This document shows, one piece after another, positions 12,501-22,740 of a DNA stretch of 64,000 bases; within the stretch, counting starts at the first letter, position 1; each line of letters begins with the position of its first letter. This stretch comes from Prostheceraeus crozeri (lineage: Eukaryota; Platyhelminthes; Polycladida; Euryleptidae). A program made the position numbers and the translations under genes. Below the pieces are notes generated by a model. It was given only the letters and a program-made list of their open reading frames with translations. It was not told where the DNA came from and did not search any database. The stretch lies in contig CAJQUW010000883.1 of NCBI GenBank assembly GCA_907163375.1, positions 1-64,000 on the forward strand, read 5' to 3'.

Positions 12501-15500
12501 TTTTTGCAGTTTTGAAGAAATTGTCACGGAATTGACTGATCATGACAATAATGCAGAAGGAATGATGACATTTTACCGATTCTCAGTGTCATGACAGCCT
12601 TGGAGATTTAATGTTTGTTAAATTAGCAATTCGATGGTTCCTGTTACTTTCACGCTCAACCTCTAGAGTACTTCCTTAAGCGTGATCTTATCACAGCCAC
12701 CTGCCACTGGCAGAGCAAAATAAAAGAATCAAAGACAATCACTTCAATTAACTGTGAAAGATGTAAATGGGTCCACATCTTTATTCAGATTAAAGAAATG
12801 AAGCAAGAATATAGTGAATCACAAAATCATGCCGGTGAAAATTGAATTAAAAACTTGACATTTCAGCCAAGAAAGCACGGATAATATCGTGACTTTTTCA
12901 TGAAGACTTCCATTATAATACGAATCATGAAATTCCCTTGATAATGAGCTTAATTTCCGCTTAGTTAGGATGCTAATTAGCAAATATTCATTCCCTTTGA
13001 TATCCAACTTGCTTCATACTACTTATAAAGGGGCGTCATCTCAGTAGTATATAAATTGGCAAAATTTTGACTTTTTTGAAACTGCTCAAATAATTTTTTG
13101 GACCACGGGAACGTAATCTCCGTAAAAAACTAAATCTTTTGATATAAAAATTGTCACTGTATACAGATACTTTTTTGAGTCGACACTCTACCTTCATATC
13201 CCTACTCTATGCTCGACGCTTCGCGTCTCGTGCTTCAAATAACATAGACAATTCGTTCAATTATGGTGGATGCATCCCAAGCTATACGGTAATAAACATT
13301 TCTAGCATGCTATTGAGTGCTTGCACTAGTGAGAGGAACTCAATGCAATGAAATCTCAATACATTCAATACATAAATAATTTATTTTAGGTGCAAGAACC
13401 ACTTTTTTAAATGCATTCATACAAATACAAGGAACTGCAATATCATGCTGGAGATAGGCCTACTGTACATAAATTTTTGTTTCTCACGTGCATTCAATAG
13501 TCATAACTAATTATGTATAACTATCGAGATTTTGTTCTTCGAATTAAAATTTCGAATTGCAAAGTGAAGTTGTTTAGTTATGAAATTTCTGGATAAAGTA
13601 TTCTTAATTCAAGAAACTTGGCTTGCTTTAAAACCTTGATTTAAAACATGCTTTTCTTGAATATTTTGATTTTCTCAGATAATGCCATGCAATATAAGAT
13701 TTACTTGAGTAAACTGATAAATATTGGCTTTGATGACATATAGTACGGTATTACCAGCCGTTACAAGTGCTTTATGCTGGTGTTTATATGGACTTCATAG
13801 TCAGTAAATCAATACATCCGCATTAAAATGTACTTGTACATTGCCTCAGTATACATTGGCGTTGAGGGCAGATTGAATGAATATATTTTCGAGTTTGTAA
13901 TTCAATAAGCTGAATTCTTATTGATTAAATACAGACATTGTAGACATTGATGATGAACTTGAATACAAAGGGGAATCGAAGAGAATCGTGATTATAAAAG
14001 TGACAAGGAATTCAAGTCGCAAGATTTGCGAAAAGTAGTACAAGGCTACTGTGTTAAATGGCGATGCAGTGATATTCTATAATCGATTCTATCATTACAT
14101 TCTAAAATCCTGGGGAGACCACACATAAACAGTGTTAGGCTGACAAATCTCTAGCAGTGTCATTCACAAATTGAAATGACCTTGCCACGACCAATTAATT
14201 CACTATCTAACAACGTTTCTGCGCGGTCGCCTAAGGAAAGAAGTGCAATTTATGCTCAGATAACAATGCAAATAGATTTCCAAAACAAGCAGTTACGCAC
14301 GTATATTTTGCGATTCATGACAGGAAAACCGGGGGAGGGGGCATTATAAATTCATGTTGAGTGTTTAGAAATAAAGTGTTTATAGCTAGGTCAACTATTG
14401 AACGATAATGACTATTGACATCAACTGCTAGACAATATATGGGCATCAGACTTACATGCATCCACAGTCCTAATTCGTAATAAAATTCGTAAAATACCGT
14501 GCTGCGCTTCTTATGCACATAACAATCGATAAGCTAAGGTGCGATAGGGCGATCTCTATTTCAGAATGTGCGGTAATTCCCCTGCGAAGTTGTGGCAACA
14601 AGTTCGGTAAGCTCGAAAGATTTATCAGGTAAAGTTGGTAAAAACTGAAAGTCACGACATGGGTTCATTCATGTTACTTTGAAAGTTACAGTTATTGTAA
14701 ATAGGGCAGTAATTTTTCTCTGATGGATTTAAAACCTAATAAGGGCTTCTCTTGAGACACCGTTAAACTCTAAGCTTGTCTGTTTGAATTCCCTTATTTC
14801 TAACACAGCTGTGACGGTATGGGATATTATTTTCATTTGAACCACATAGATAGATTCATTTGCGTGTGGGTTAATCTACACTGTAAACTCTAGACAGTCA
14901 AAAATCAGACAAAATAACGGCCGAAATGATCAGACAATTGCAACAGACAGCATCAGCCTGTCTATTTTTCTAGAAATATTGACACTGGAACGATTTGACA
15001 CTAGCTACTTACAGTATATCTGGACACTCCTAATTAGGGCTGTCCATCATCGGTTTTTTTATAGTCGACTAATCGCGTATTAGTCGTATTTCTACACTTA
15101 AGTATTTGACTGGGCCTATTTACTGTAATTCTGCAGATAAGGGCCTAATTCTTCACTTTCTGCCGAGTAATCACTGTAGTGATTGGAATTATGACGCTAT
15201 CTGATGATCCCAAACTGAGTAACAAATCGGTTTGTGTCATGAAATGTGACTAGTCGGATTCTAAATTGTAGTCGACTAATCAGGGTAATAGTCGACTAGT
15301 CGACAGTCGGTGGACAGCCCTACTCCTAATCATATCTGTTCTATCGCTGTACAACTCACTCACACAAGTATTCTTATATGCAGTTTATGAACTACTCTGA
15401 TGTCTTCCAAGATGTCTTTCGTTCTGTCGCTGTCAACTTTCGGGAAGTATATATACCCTTGAAAGTTGTAAAGAACACAGTAAAAACAGAATTAAAAGAT

Positions 15501-17062
15501 GGCATCAATATGTCAAATATTCAGACCGGTTATTCCAATGCCTTCAAGTATTTCAAAAGAACCCTACTTATCTAAACATTGGATATTCTTATAATTGAAA
15601 ATTATCAAGGATACCATCCAATTTTGATAAAGGTGTATATGTTAGTCATAAGTAGTATGATATGCAGTAAACGTAATAATACAAATTAGTCCATGCGATT
15701 AGACAAAAATTGTCTGATAAGCAGGAAATTTATATGATAATACGTAGCATCAGCCAAAATACTGATTTGGCTGATAAATTGTCTGACAAGTGGCTGTTGA
15801 CAGTTTATAGTGTAGGGCGGACACATTCCTATCCCATCCATTGCATGCAATGGTAGCAAGCGATAGAGATTGACATATATATTCGTCTCTCCTTGGCTTG
15901 TGTGATTGGCCAAGTGCGCGCAATGCAGGAATGGTTCGTATCTGCGAACCATCGAACTTCAACGATCAGATTGTAGGCAGACCCGTGAAGTAAAAAGTCC
16001 ATATATTTAACTCAATTTCTCTTCGTGGTAAATTCGTCAAATGGAAATATTCTTCACACGGTTCGACTCTTCACGATCTAAATTTACTGACTGGATAAGT
16101 TTAATATGCTTTTTATCTTCTGGTTCATCAGAATTCAGACTTGAATTACGTTCCCTGGAAAATTGAACTTCTTCCCCTCGAGACTAGCTCTGGCTGTGAC
16201 CATCAATATTGAAGAAAGTCATCTGTAGATCCAAACACACAGACCATAGAGTAGAGATATATGAGTAGAGTGTCGACTCAAAAAATATCTGTATACAGTG
16301 AAAATTTTTATGTCAAAAGATTTAGTTTTTTAATGAGATTACGTTCACGTGGTGCAAAAAATTATTTGAGCACTTTGAAAATAGTCAAAAATTGCCAATT
16401 TATATACTACCGAGATGACTTTCCCATATAAGTAGTATGGAGCAAGTTGGATATCAAAAGAAATGAATATTTGCTAATTAGTATCCTAACTAAGCGGAAA
16501 TTAAGCTCATTATCAAGGGAATTTCATGATTCGTATTATAATGGAAGTCTTCATGAAAAAGTCGCGATATTATCCGTGCTTTCTTGGCTGAAATGTCATT
16601 TGGGATTTAATAATTGCGGAGTTACCACTCTACCTAATATATTTACTCTATGACACAGACTAAACAATGTATCTTTGTGATTCGACCGTATTGAAATTGT
16701 TGTCTGAAAAATCATTTTATCATGTCATTTCCACTCTTTCTGACATATATGTTGCCTGCTCTCCAACTGGTATAAGGATTTTGACTTATGGCTTATTTTG
16801 TTTAGATTTAACATTAATCGTTTGAATCTGATTGAATTCGTTGCTTCGTTGCTGAGCGTCAGTTTCATAGCAATGAGTTTTTATATTTCTCTTCCAGCCG
16901 GCTTCAAGAAATGACTCACCTATTGGACCATCATCTGCCGCAAGCAGTAACGGTGGTGGATCATCACTCGAGGAAATCATAAGAAGGGCCATGGAAGAGC
17001 GATTTCATCATTTCCAAGACAGTGATTCCGATGATTCGGAGGATGATAGATATGCTTTATGA
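6450..17062 (+). CDS. WASL: WASP/N-WASP family actin nucleation-promoting factor (gene span, four coding exons)
   Basis: WASP proteins link Cdc42 signalling to the Arp2/3 complex and drive branched actin assembly in the cytoplasm. The coding exons read here are 6450-6505, 8151-8382, 9874-11549 and 16898-17062, all joined in phase, about 709 residues. In order: WH1 domain (about 25-150), basic patch KSKKLTKK, CRIB motif DIGLPFDFTHVNHVG (about 222-237), a proline-rich region of eleven repeats, a WH2-like helix NLLRSIENFSKDRL (about 640-655), a central helix EEIIRRAMEERF, and an acidic tail DSDSDDSEDD. Oddities: the GBD helix after the CRIB is absent, only one WH2 is found, the tail ends RYAL instead of an EWED-type end, and one frame change is needed in exon 3. 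The introns are full of MITEs. Family assignment is strong, but WAS versus WASL orthology is not resolved. Confidence 0.85.
6520..8150 (+). other. intron 1 of the WASP-like gene
   Basis: It runs from donor GTAAGTAC to acceptor ACAATTTCAG at 8141-8150. It holds an AT-only low-complexity stretch (about 7390-7560) built from ATTA and TATA blocks. An 86-codon frame at 7864-8124 has no recognisable domain and I do not call it a gene. Confidence 0.55.
8151..8382 (+). CDS. WASL: WASP-like gene, coding exon 2 (N-terminal WH1 half)
   Basis: After acceptor CACAATTTCAG it encodes, among other residues, EENWRLHSLFGTKCQSLASG, IVQLFVADPP, CGIVCFIKDS and RSFFIQMFDME. These line up with the WASP WH1 strands (L-x-x-L-G-x-x-C-x-x-x-A-S-x-V-V-Q-L, then G-V-A-C-L-V-K-D and Y-F-L-R-I-F-D). 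It ends in phase 0 at GAG/GTAAGTAT. WH1 binds the proline-rich WIP family, which stabilises WASP. Confidence 0.85.
8810..9091 (+). mobile_element. TACACTGTAAA foldback MITE, family A copy 1 (in intron 2)
   Basis: It is a 282-bp near-palindrome starting TACACTCTAAAATGTGC and ending GTTTACAGTGTA. The arms fold on each other through 'actacgaaagcgattggc' and its inverse. Copies lie at 30561-30836 and, inverted, 32792-33081. The TA at each end suits a Tc1/mariner-type target. It has no coding role. Confidence 0.85.
9092..9873 (+). other. rest of intron 2 of the WASP-like gene
   Basis: No exon or named repeat is seen. The intron ends with the acceptor CATCATTTTCAG at 9862-9873. Confidence 0.5.
9874..11549 (+). 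CDS. WASL: WASP-like gene, coding exon 3 (WH1 end, basic patch, CRIB, proline repeats, WH2)
   Basis: It opens with KNIMLWSQEI, matching the WASP LLWEQEL strand, then FHTFQAYDRSAGLNFAIDDE and the last WH1 helix. The first frame continues to the basic patch KLTKK. The CRIB motif DIGLPFDFTHVNHVG follows in the -1 frame, starting exactly at 10251 after the heptamer A AAA AAG. That frame then stays open through eleven proline repeats and NLLRSIENFSKDRLM to the donor ATG/GTAAGTCATG. Either one A has been lost (real or an assembly error in a homopolymer) or the site supports -1 frameshifting. The WASP GBD helix that should follow the CRIB is not encoded. Confidence 0.8.
10401..11400 (+). repeat. 90-bp coding minisatellite in the WASP-like proline-rich region
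   Basis: About eleven units of 28-31 codons encode variants of MPQPNRMPTPISEPAIGITV plus STPPLPPPPP. Neighbouring units near 10700-10870 are nearly identical at DNA level, so unit number has probably changed recently. Polyproline runs of five or six suit profilin and SH3 binding. Because units are multiples of three and lack stops, other frames on both strands also stay open. Those are shadows, not genes. Confidence 0.9.
11550..12360 (+). other. start of intron 3 of the WASP-like gene
   Basis: No further exon is seen. An AT-rich palindromic patch lies at about 12085-12155. A small exon completing the WH2 motif could hide in this 5.3-kb intron, but none is evident. Confidence 0.4.
12361..13211 (+). 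mobile_element. CATAGAGTA-family MITE, copy 2
   Basis: It runs from CATAAAGTAGGTATATTAGG to CCTACTCTATG with inverted termini of about 28 bp. The minus strand at 12819-13007 encodes a 62-residue frame beginning MDIKGNEYLLISILTKRKLS, which is also kept in copy 3. It is the best full-length reference copy in the window. Confidence 0.88.
13212..14876 (+). other. intron 3, no exon recognised
   Basis: AT-rich DNA with no supported feature on either strand. Confidence 0.4.
14877..15814. mobile_element. TACACTGTAAA-ended MITE, family B (carries a nested hAT MITE)
   Basis: It begins TACACTGTAAACTCTAGACA and ends GTTTATAGTGTA, giving inverted termini of about 20 bp, with TA at each end. The subterminal parts also pair loosely through GACAATT and TTGTCTGA. 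A 288-bp hAT-type element has inserted in it. No coding frame is recognised. Confidence 0.7.
15035..15322. mobile_element. hAT-type MITE with 8-bp target duplication
   Basis: The ends are TAGGGCTGTCCATC and, inverted, TAGGGCTGTCCACC. The 8-bp sequence CTCCTAAT lies immediately outside both ends (15027-15034 and 15323-15330), the mark of a hAT insertion. Subterminal AGTCGACTA repeats occur at both ends. It sits inside the family B MITE and is therefore younger. Confidence 0.92.
16245..16652 (-). mobile_element. CATAGAGTA-family MITE, copy 3 (internally deleted)
   Basis: This 408-bp copy is inverted relative to copies 1 and 2. It keeps both termini (CATAGAGTAG and TTTACTCTATG) but lacks the middle. 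It still holds the plus-strand frame at 16447 beginning MDIKRNEYLLISILTKRKLS, almost identical to copy 2, so the two are recent relatives. Confidence 0.85.
16898..17062 (+). CDS. WASL: WASP-like gene, last coding exon (central and acidic region)
   Basis: After acceptor TTTCTCTTCCAG it encodes 54 residues and stops at TGA (17060-17062). A Ser/Gly linker is followed by LEEIIRRAMEERFHHFQDS, which aligns with the WASP central helix (L-x-x-A-L-M-x-V-M-x-x-R-S-x-A-I-x-S-S), and by DSDSDDSEDDRYAL. The family's C-terminal acidic motif normally holds a tryptophan that contacts Arp2/3. Here the tail ends RYAL. It joins exon 3 in phase 0. Confidence 0.8.
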   Translation, partial: PASRNDSPIGPSSAASSNGGGSSLEEIIRRAMEERFHHFQDSDSDDSEDDRYAL

Positions 17063-17364
17063 TGACTAAATCGACAAATGCTCAAGCCGTTCCTAGGACT
17101 GCAACTCTGATTGAAGATGTTCGTTGAAAAGATATTTTTCACAACTGTTTCGCTATTTTAATTGTCTACTTAAGAGTCTTACGGCCTCATACAGGCTTTG
17201 CACGTATTGGTCATTCAAAATTTCCATAGAGCATCATTTATGCAACAGACTGCCGCAACATCTCCAATTTTCCGCGTTCATTAAAAGAAAAGAAAATTTC
17301 AATGGGTTTTGCAATAGATGTAGATCACTGATATGACCTGCCACGCACTATAGAGTAACTATCA
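17063..17364 (+). other. likely 3' untranslated region of the WASP-like gene
   Basis: It follows the stop codon directly and holds no recognised gene. A candidate AATAAA-like signal appears only within the SINE tail beyond it, so the transcript end is unclear. Confidence 0.4.
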
Positions 17365-17545
17365 ACAAAAGAATGAAATGAAATGAAATAAACGAAAGGT
17401 CGAAATGCCATGCAGAAGATTTTCGGCCGACGGGATTCGAACCTACGACCCAGGTTAACTAAACCTGTGCTCTACCAACTGAGCTGCAAGCCGCTTGCAA
17501 TCTGCTGTGTCAATTGTCAGGATCAAGCCCTCTGTGCAATAGGCA
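17365..17545 (-). repeat. tRNA-Thr-like SINE, copy 1
   Basis: On the minus strand the body reads GCAGCTCAGTTGGTAGAGCA (box A), an anticodon arm with stem CAGGT/ACCTG and loop TTAGTTA (anticodon AGT), and GGTTCGAATCCC (box B). The tail GCATGGCATTTCGACC, ending in ATTTC repeats, follows. The segment before the tRNA part, GATCCTGACAATTGACA, is shared with the copies near 21230 and 51800. The acceptor and T stems pair poorly, so it is not a working tRNA gene. Confidence 0.75.
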
Positions 17546-17958
17546 GAAGTTCAACTCAAACAAAAATTCAGCATTCAGTGAAAATATTTGCATCACGGGA
17601 TTCAGTTTTTTTACGGATTTCCTGATTTTTAAAAACCAATATTGGATCATTTTCTTCAAGAAGCAAAATTTTGCAATTTTTTCCTGTGTTTACATGCTAG
17701 CGAATTGGTACTTGACATTTCAACGTCTAAGTAGTTTGAGACCTGCAAGATTTCAAATAGAATGAAAGCTTTCTGATAAGAAGCTTAATGAAAAGGTAAT
17801 TAAGTTGATTATACAGGAAATTTCAATGCATCATTTTAGGAAACTTATTTTTTTCTGCATCTTTTTTCGAGTAGGCTAAATGGATCTCGTAAGTGAAGAC
17901 ACTGGTCCAAATTATCAACTAAGAGAAATGCATTGTGCGAGCAATTAAAATTATTGTG
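17546..17958. other. no gene recognised
   Basis: AT-rich spacer with no supported feature. Confidence 0.35.
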
Positions 17959-18568
17959 TAGAATTGATTCATAAAATATTTTGTTTATCTGCTTCGGTTT
18001 GCTAGAAGTGCGATTAATACGAAATCGACGGCACATCGAGGAACCTATTAAGTGGGCAAAAAGGAATTCCTAAAACCTTACGGAGATAGGAAAAATAGTC
18101 GTGCCTCGCTTGTGGATTAATGTGAGCTACAGCAAAGTGCTTCGATTGCCAAAATTCCTTCAGATTCGAGGAATTCAGATCATTGTCCACAAGTTTTCTC
18201 CATAATGTTGGGCATTCCGATCATTATTAAAGAAAGTAGCAGGCGTACGAAAATTAGTCCACTTGATGATCCTCTCCTCGGCATTGCTCACTGAATAATG
18301 CATACATTAAATCGAAGCCAGGCATCGAAGTGTGCTTTAGTGTGTGCGAAGTGGTATCACAGCACGCACGCATCTCTCAATGGCTGTGATGTCCTCTGCT
18401 GACAGCTTATTGTTTGCCATTTCCAATAGCAAGTGATACACGAATTATCCATTCGAGAAGGAGCAAGTTGTCTAATTCTGTGATGTGCCATCTCGATATT
18501 AAGGTTGCATACAACCCTTCCTTTCTAGGAAACCGAAGACGCGCGCAGATGAATCTAATTCTGTGGTC
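17959..18568 (+). mobile_element. CACAGAATTA-family element, copy 2
   Basis: It ends TCTAATTCTGTGGTC. Its left terminus is degraded (GTAGAATTGATT). The body, from 'tttatctgcttcggtttgct' to 'gaaaccgaagacgcgcgcag', matches 35100-35699 almost throughout, at about 90% by eye. No transposase frame is open. Confidence 0.75.
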
Positions 18569-18599
18569 ATGATATTCCGTAAAAATTCAACTTCTGTGT

Positions 18600-18850
18600 G
18601 AACTTCTCTTCTTTACTAAGTAGTATTGCCTAAACGTTTTAATTTTATGTTGTAATTAATCAAAATAAGTGTCAATAGAATGCCTTGCGTATTATTGCGT
18701 GGACAGTGCCAGTCGCGTGTCCTGTAATTTTTGAGTTGTAATCGGTATTCCATGCTTAACGTCAGCTTCCAGTCACTCTGTACGTGCCTGAAGACGGGTG
18801 GAGCATTCACCCGAAAGCTCGCAATAAAATAGTTGAAGAGAACTTGGTTT
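18600..18850 (+). mobile_element. Penelope-like element end with hammerhead-like motif
   Basis: Near 18788 the sequence reads CTGAAGA, then a stem GGGTG/CACCC around a 7-nt loop, then GAAAGCTC and AATAAAA. This CUGANGA-stem-GAAA layout is that of the minimal hammerhead ribozymes known in the terminal repeats of Penelope-like elements. No RT frame is attached, so it would be a 5'-truncated copy. Confidence 0.45.
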
Positions 18851-19437
18851 TTGAAGAATTCATCATGTTATAACTGCTAGTTGTTCTCTGAGAAGAAGGA
18901 TATGGATGAACTTCTGTGTGATGATTAATTCATTTTTATTTGTGTGATTTTGTAACTCAATTGCCTTCTGTATATGTTAAAGCTAATTATGATCATTGTT
19001 TTTGATTGCAATATTTTGCTCAGGTAATTAGCGATATGACCTAGCGCAAGAAAGTGCTCTTATTAATAGGTCTTGTAGCAAAAGTTACTTCCATCAAAGT
19101 TAATTTTAAAAAATGCTACCTCTCCATGGTAAGCCTAAACAGTGAGTCGAAGGCTTTCTTTTGTGTTGCTATCACGGTCTGTGAATTCCGTGCTTCGATG
19201 CATGTTAGGCCTACATTCTCAAAAGTGGCAAAAATTACAGTTCTCACATGTGTAGTACATGTGAGACATAAATCATAGTGTGTAGTACATGTGAGTACAA
19301 GAGTTCCTTTAATAAAATCGAAACTGCATTCACAGTGGGATTAAATTCATACTGTGTTGTTGCTCTACCCAGCAAACTTAATATATGGTGCACAATGCAT
19401 CACTTTTTTCTATAGAAAGGATTCACCTCGTGCTCAC
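18851..19437. other. no gene recognised
   Basis: Only a short direct repeat of GTGTAGTACATGTGAG near 19250-19300 stands out. Confidence 0.4.
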
Positions 19438-20427
19438 TACATTGTAAATCGCTGGATACGAAAATTACATACAAACATGTACCAAGTTTACATACAATTT
19501 GAAACCAACATTTGATACGAGATTCTCGTATGTTTACAGAGATCTGCTATTTTTTTCATACGAAATCTCACTTACTTTCGCATGTGATTGGTATGTAGCG
19601 ATACTAACAATTCTATCTGTGATTGGCTGTTTTACACTGAAATACGAGTCGTTGGTATGTTTTATATACGAGACCCGATGCAAATTCATCTTCATTCGTA
19701 TGCCTCTGGTATGTAGAGCTTTAAGTCATATAGCAAAAGAATATATTTATTACATATATCCGTCAAATAACTTCATTAATGCCAGTCGTGAATATTTCTT
19801 TTTGATCGTGTGATATTTAACTAGATTAGATTTATTGTGAATTTTATGCTCCTCGAGTATGTCGTCGTTGTTACTTGTGTAGCAACATTAACAGGGCGCA
19901 TGGTTAGCTCTATTTATGAATCATCTTGTTTAACATTATTTCAGTAAAACGATGCCTATCGTGCAACCATGTTGACTTATATATCTCAAACATAACTATT
20001 TTTGCGTTCATGAATTATAATGTGTCTTTATTTCGAATTGACATTATGCCTAATTTCAAAATTACATAATGCACAATTGTTGATGGTTGAATACTTATTG
20101 ATTATTTATGAAATTCCGTAGACTTACATGCATTAAAATCGAATTCCGTATTGTAAGTTTGACTCTTGAATGTCATTATCTCACTACTTACAAAACAGTA
20201 GTAACATAAGTGGGATCTTTATTGATAAAAAAGGCCTTAAAGCAACATACTTTAGACATAATTGATGCTTTCCTTTAACATTGTGCTGTTATGGCTTTAG
20301 TATGTAAAGCATACCACACTTGAAATAACATGCGAAAAGCATATAACTGCGTATATACAGAAATATATCAAAAAAATTTTGGTATACATCTTTCGTATGT
20401 GATTGGTATTGAGCGATTTACTGTGTA
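19438..20427. mobile_element. TACAnTGTAAA-ended MITE, family C
   Basis: It starts TACATTGTAAATCGCTGGAT and ends GAGCGATTTACTGTGTA, so the inverted termini share GTAAATCGCT with few changes. Subterminal repeats of TACGA and GATTGGTATGTA occur inside. It is about 990 bp with no transposase. Confidence 0.6.
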
Positions 20428-21026
20428 GCATAACTTGGAAAACTTATTTCGATTTTATACAGAGCAGCATATTTCATGATCTTTTATGTTTTAGCTCGTT
20501 TTCGAATACAAGTATGGCATTTCAGATTCTATGTAATTACGGCGATAATAAGAGTTAAATCAAATGGAAAATCCAGTGGTAAACCCACCCGGAAAATTCT
20601 ACCAATTCGTTGCCCTTGTTGTTCGCGATTTTGATGTAGGCCTTTCAAATTGCATGAAGGCCTTTCAATATTATGAATGAGATGGTCGAAACTCCAATAT
20701 GGATGATCATCACTTATTCGACAAGAATAATGGAGTAAACTTATCAACTGCCGATTTTGTCATTGGTACCAATGCTAGCAAATGTCACATACAGAGCTAC
20801 ATGTGCATATAAAAAATCCTTATTCTTACATTCGCACATTTTGTTCAGCCTGTTACACACAAAACTCAGAAATTCACTCGGAGAAGATCGACATGGTAAA
20901 CTGGTACCAGTTAATTGAATTCAGTGGGAAGACGAGTCAGGCGCTTATTGTGAGATTTTTGAATATATTCGTATTCACATCATGAGCTTCACTGATTTTA
21001 TGTGATCAGTTTTTGGGACTTTCTAA
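20428..21026. other. no gene recognised
   Basis: Short open frames here show no domain. Confidence 0.35.
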
Positions 21027-21400
21027 AGCCCCAGCCGCACATCTTTTGCATGGCAATTTGATCAATCGTTTATCTGATTTCACTGTTGTTAATTGCATTC
21101 ACGATATGGTTTAAGATGCTTTGGTGGACAATCGATCCCCGCTACTTGCCTTAATGTCGGCGGTCACAATTGTGACGTGTTATTTATTCATTGATTATTA
21201 TTGCCTTGACAAATCATGTGTGGTGGTGAGGGTTTTGATCCTGCCAATTGACAGAGTCGCGTAAGTGGCTCGTAGCTCAGTTGGTTAGAGCACAGGTCTA
21301 GTTAGCCTTGGTCGTAGGTTCGAATCCTACCAGCCGCACATCTTTTGCATGGTAATTTGATCAATCGTTTATCTGATTTCACTGTTGTTAATTACTCATT
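21027..21400 (+). repeat. tRNA-Thr-like SINE, copy 2 (with a second tail upstream)
   Basis: A tail block (CAGCCGCACATCTTTTGCATG…TCACTGTTGTTAATT) lies at 21033-21092. A head follows containing GATCCTGCCAATTGACAG, then a 73-nt tRNA-like part at 21265-21337, then the same tail again to about 21393. The tRNA part has a perfect T stem GTAGG/CCTAC, D stem GCTC/GAGC, six of seven acceptor pairs, and loop CTAGTTA (anticodon AGT, Thr). The repeated tail suggests two copies in tandem. Confidence 0.75.
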
Positions 21401-22270
21401 GAATATAACCGCTTGCATTTGAACACAGAAGTGCATAAAGTACTTTACGTTTAATAAATAGCAGAGTTGATTATTTCAGAGATATTTTAGAATTTTTAAT
21501 AAATACTTTTATAAGAAACACTGTCCACGCACATTCAGACAATAAGTGGTGATTTTTATACATAGTTTCCTGACCTATTGGACAGTGTGTCTACCTTGCG
21601 GAGATCGAAATATTCATTGTGGGCCTATCTACATTTGAAAAGTCTGAGAATATGAAAGTTAAGCAAATAGAAAGTTCAAGAAAAGTTCATGCGAAGCGTG
21701 GGGCTAAAGAGTAGATCCGGTTTGAATTATTGACGTAGATAAAGACCATTATGGCTGTGAATCGATTATGCACAGCAATAAATGAAACACCATGATTTCT
21801 CCTACAGCTATGGTCGAGCATCTAAAAGAATATATTCTTCCCTGTAAATCATGAAGTTAGATTAAAATATGAATCTGAGTACTAAACAGAAGAATACTAC
21901 AATTACCGAACTCAAACTCACAGAAGTGTGCTAAAATGCTTGTTGAGTGCTAATATGATGAAGCATCAATGTCAATAAATTCAGTGAGTCAGCCTGCAGC
22001 TGGTAAATACGCCGAGCGCTTCGATATAATAGAAATCCATTCATAACCGAGACACGAGTGTGTATTGTTGACGAGCAGTGACTGGGAATTATCACTGAAT
22101 TATCAGCTGAGACAGAAAATTATCATTCGGGTTGCTTCTGTCTCAGGTAGCGACTGCTGAGGAAATGACGGTTTTGTGTGTTCATGAATGTCGAGGTGGG
22201 TGCAATGAAACAAGAAGCGATCCTGCAAACACCAATCTCTGACATTTTATCGATATCCTCTTAATGAACC
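21401..22270. other. no gene recognised
   Basis: AT-rich DNA with no supported feature. Confidence 0.4.
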
Positions 22271-22513
22271 TACACTGTAAAACGTAAAAATCCGTTAAAA
22301 TTAACAGCTAAAATTAGCTTGCGGTTTTTTACCGTCTGAACTGCAAATATCCGCAAAAACAAGGGTTTGTTTTATCTGATATGAATGGATTTTAACTGTT
22401 TCGCCATCACTCATCACGTCGTGACGTCATCATTTTAACAGATATTTGTGGATATTTTCTGTGAAGTTTAACGGTTATTTTAGCTGTTTTTAACGGTGTA
22501 TGGTTTACAGTGC
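22271..22513. mobile_element. TACACTGTAAA-ended foldback MITE, family D
   Basis: It starts TACACTGTAAAACGTAAAAA and ends ATGGTTTACAGTG. The subterminal parts pair through AACAGCTAAAAT and TTTTAGCTGTT. It is about 240 bp with no coding frame. Confidence 0.75.
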
Positions 22514-22552
22514 AAGACATCAATTTGGATCAAAAGAATTCTCACGGGCAGT

Positions 22553-22740
22553 GCTTTGAGCCCTGCTAACGTCTATCATCTTCTCCGACTGTACTTTGAG
22601 TCCTGTCAACTTTCTCCATCCCCTCCGACTCTGATTTCAGTTCTGCCAGCGTTTTCCATCCTCTCCGAAGGTGATTTTAGTCTTGTAAATGCCACCGTTT
22701 CCCCACTTCACCGACTGCGCTTTGATTCTTGCGCATATTT
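22553..22740. repeat. 40-bp minisatellite, about four diverged units
   Basis: Each unit starts near AGTCCTGTCAAC, continues through a TTTTCCATCC-like block and CTCCGAC, and ends TTTGA or TTTCA. The units differ by about 20-30%. They keep one frame open by chance across the array, but no protein family is recognised. Confidence 0.6.

Noticed and set aside
21265-21337. Functional tRNA-Thr(AGT) gene
   Set aside because: The cloverleaf is good, but it shares head and tail with other dispersed, degraded copies, so a SINE is likelier. One acceptor mismatch and one anticodon-stem mismatch also count against it.
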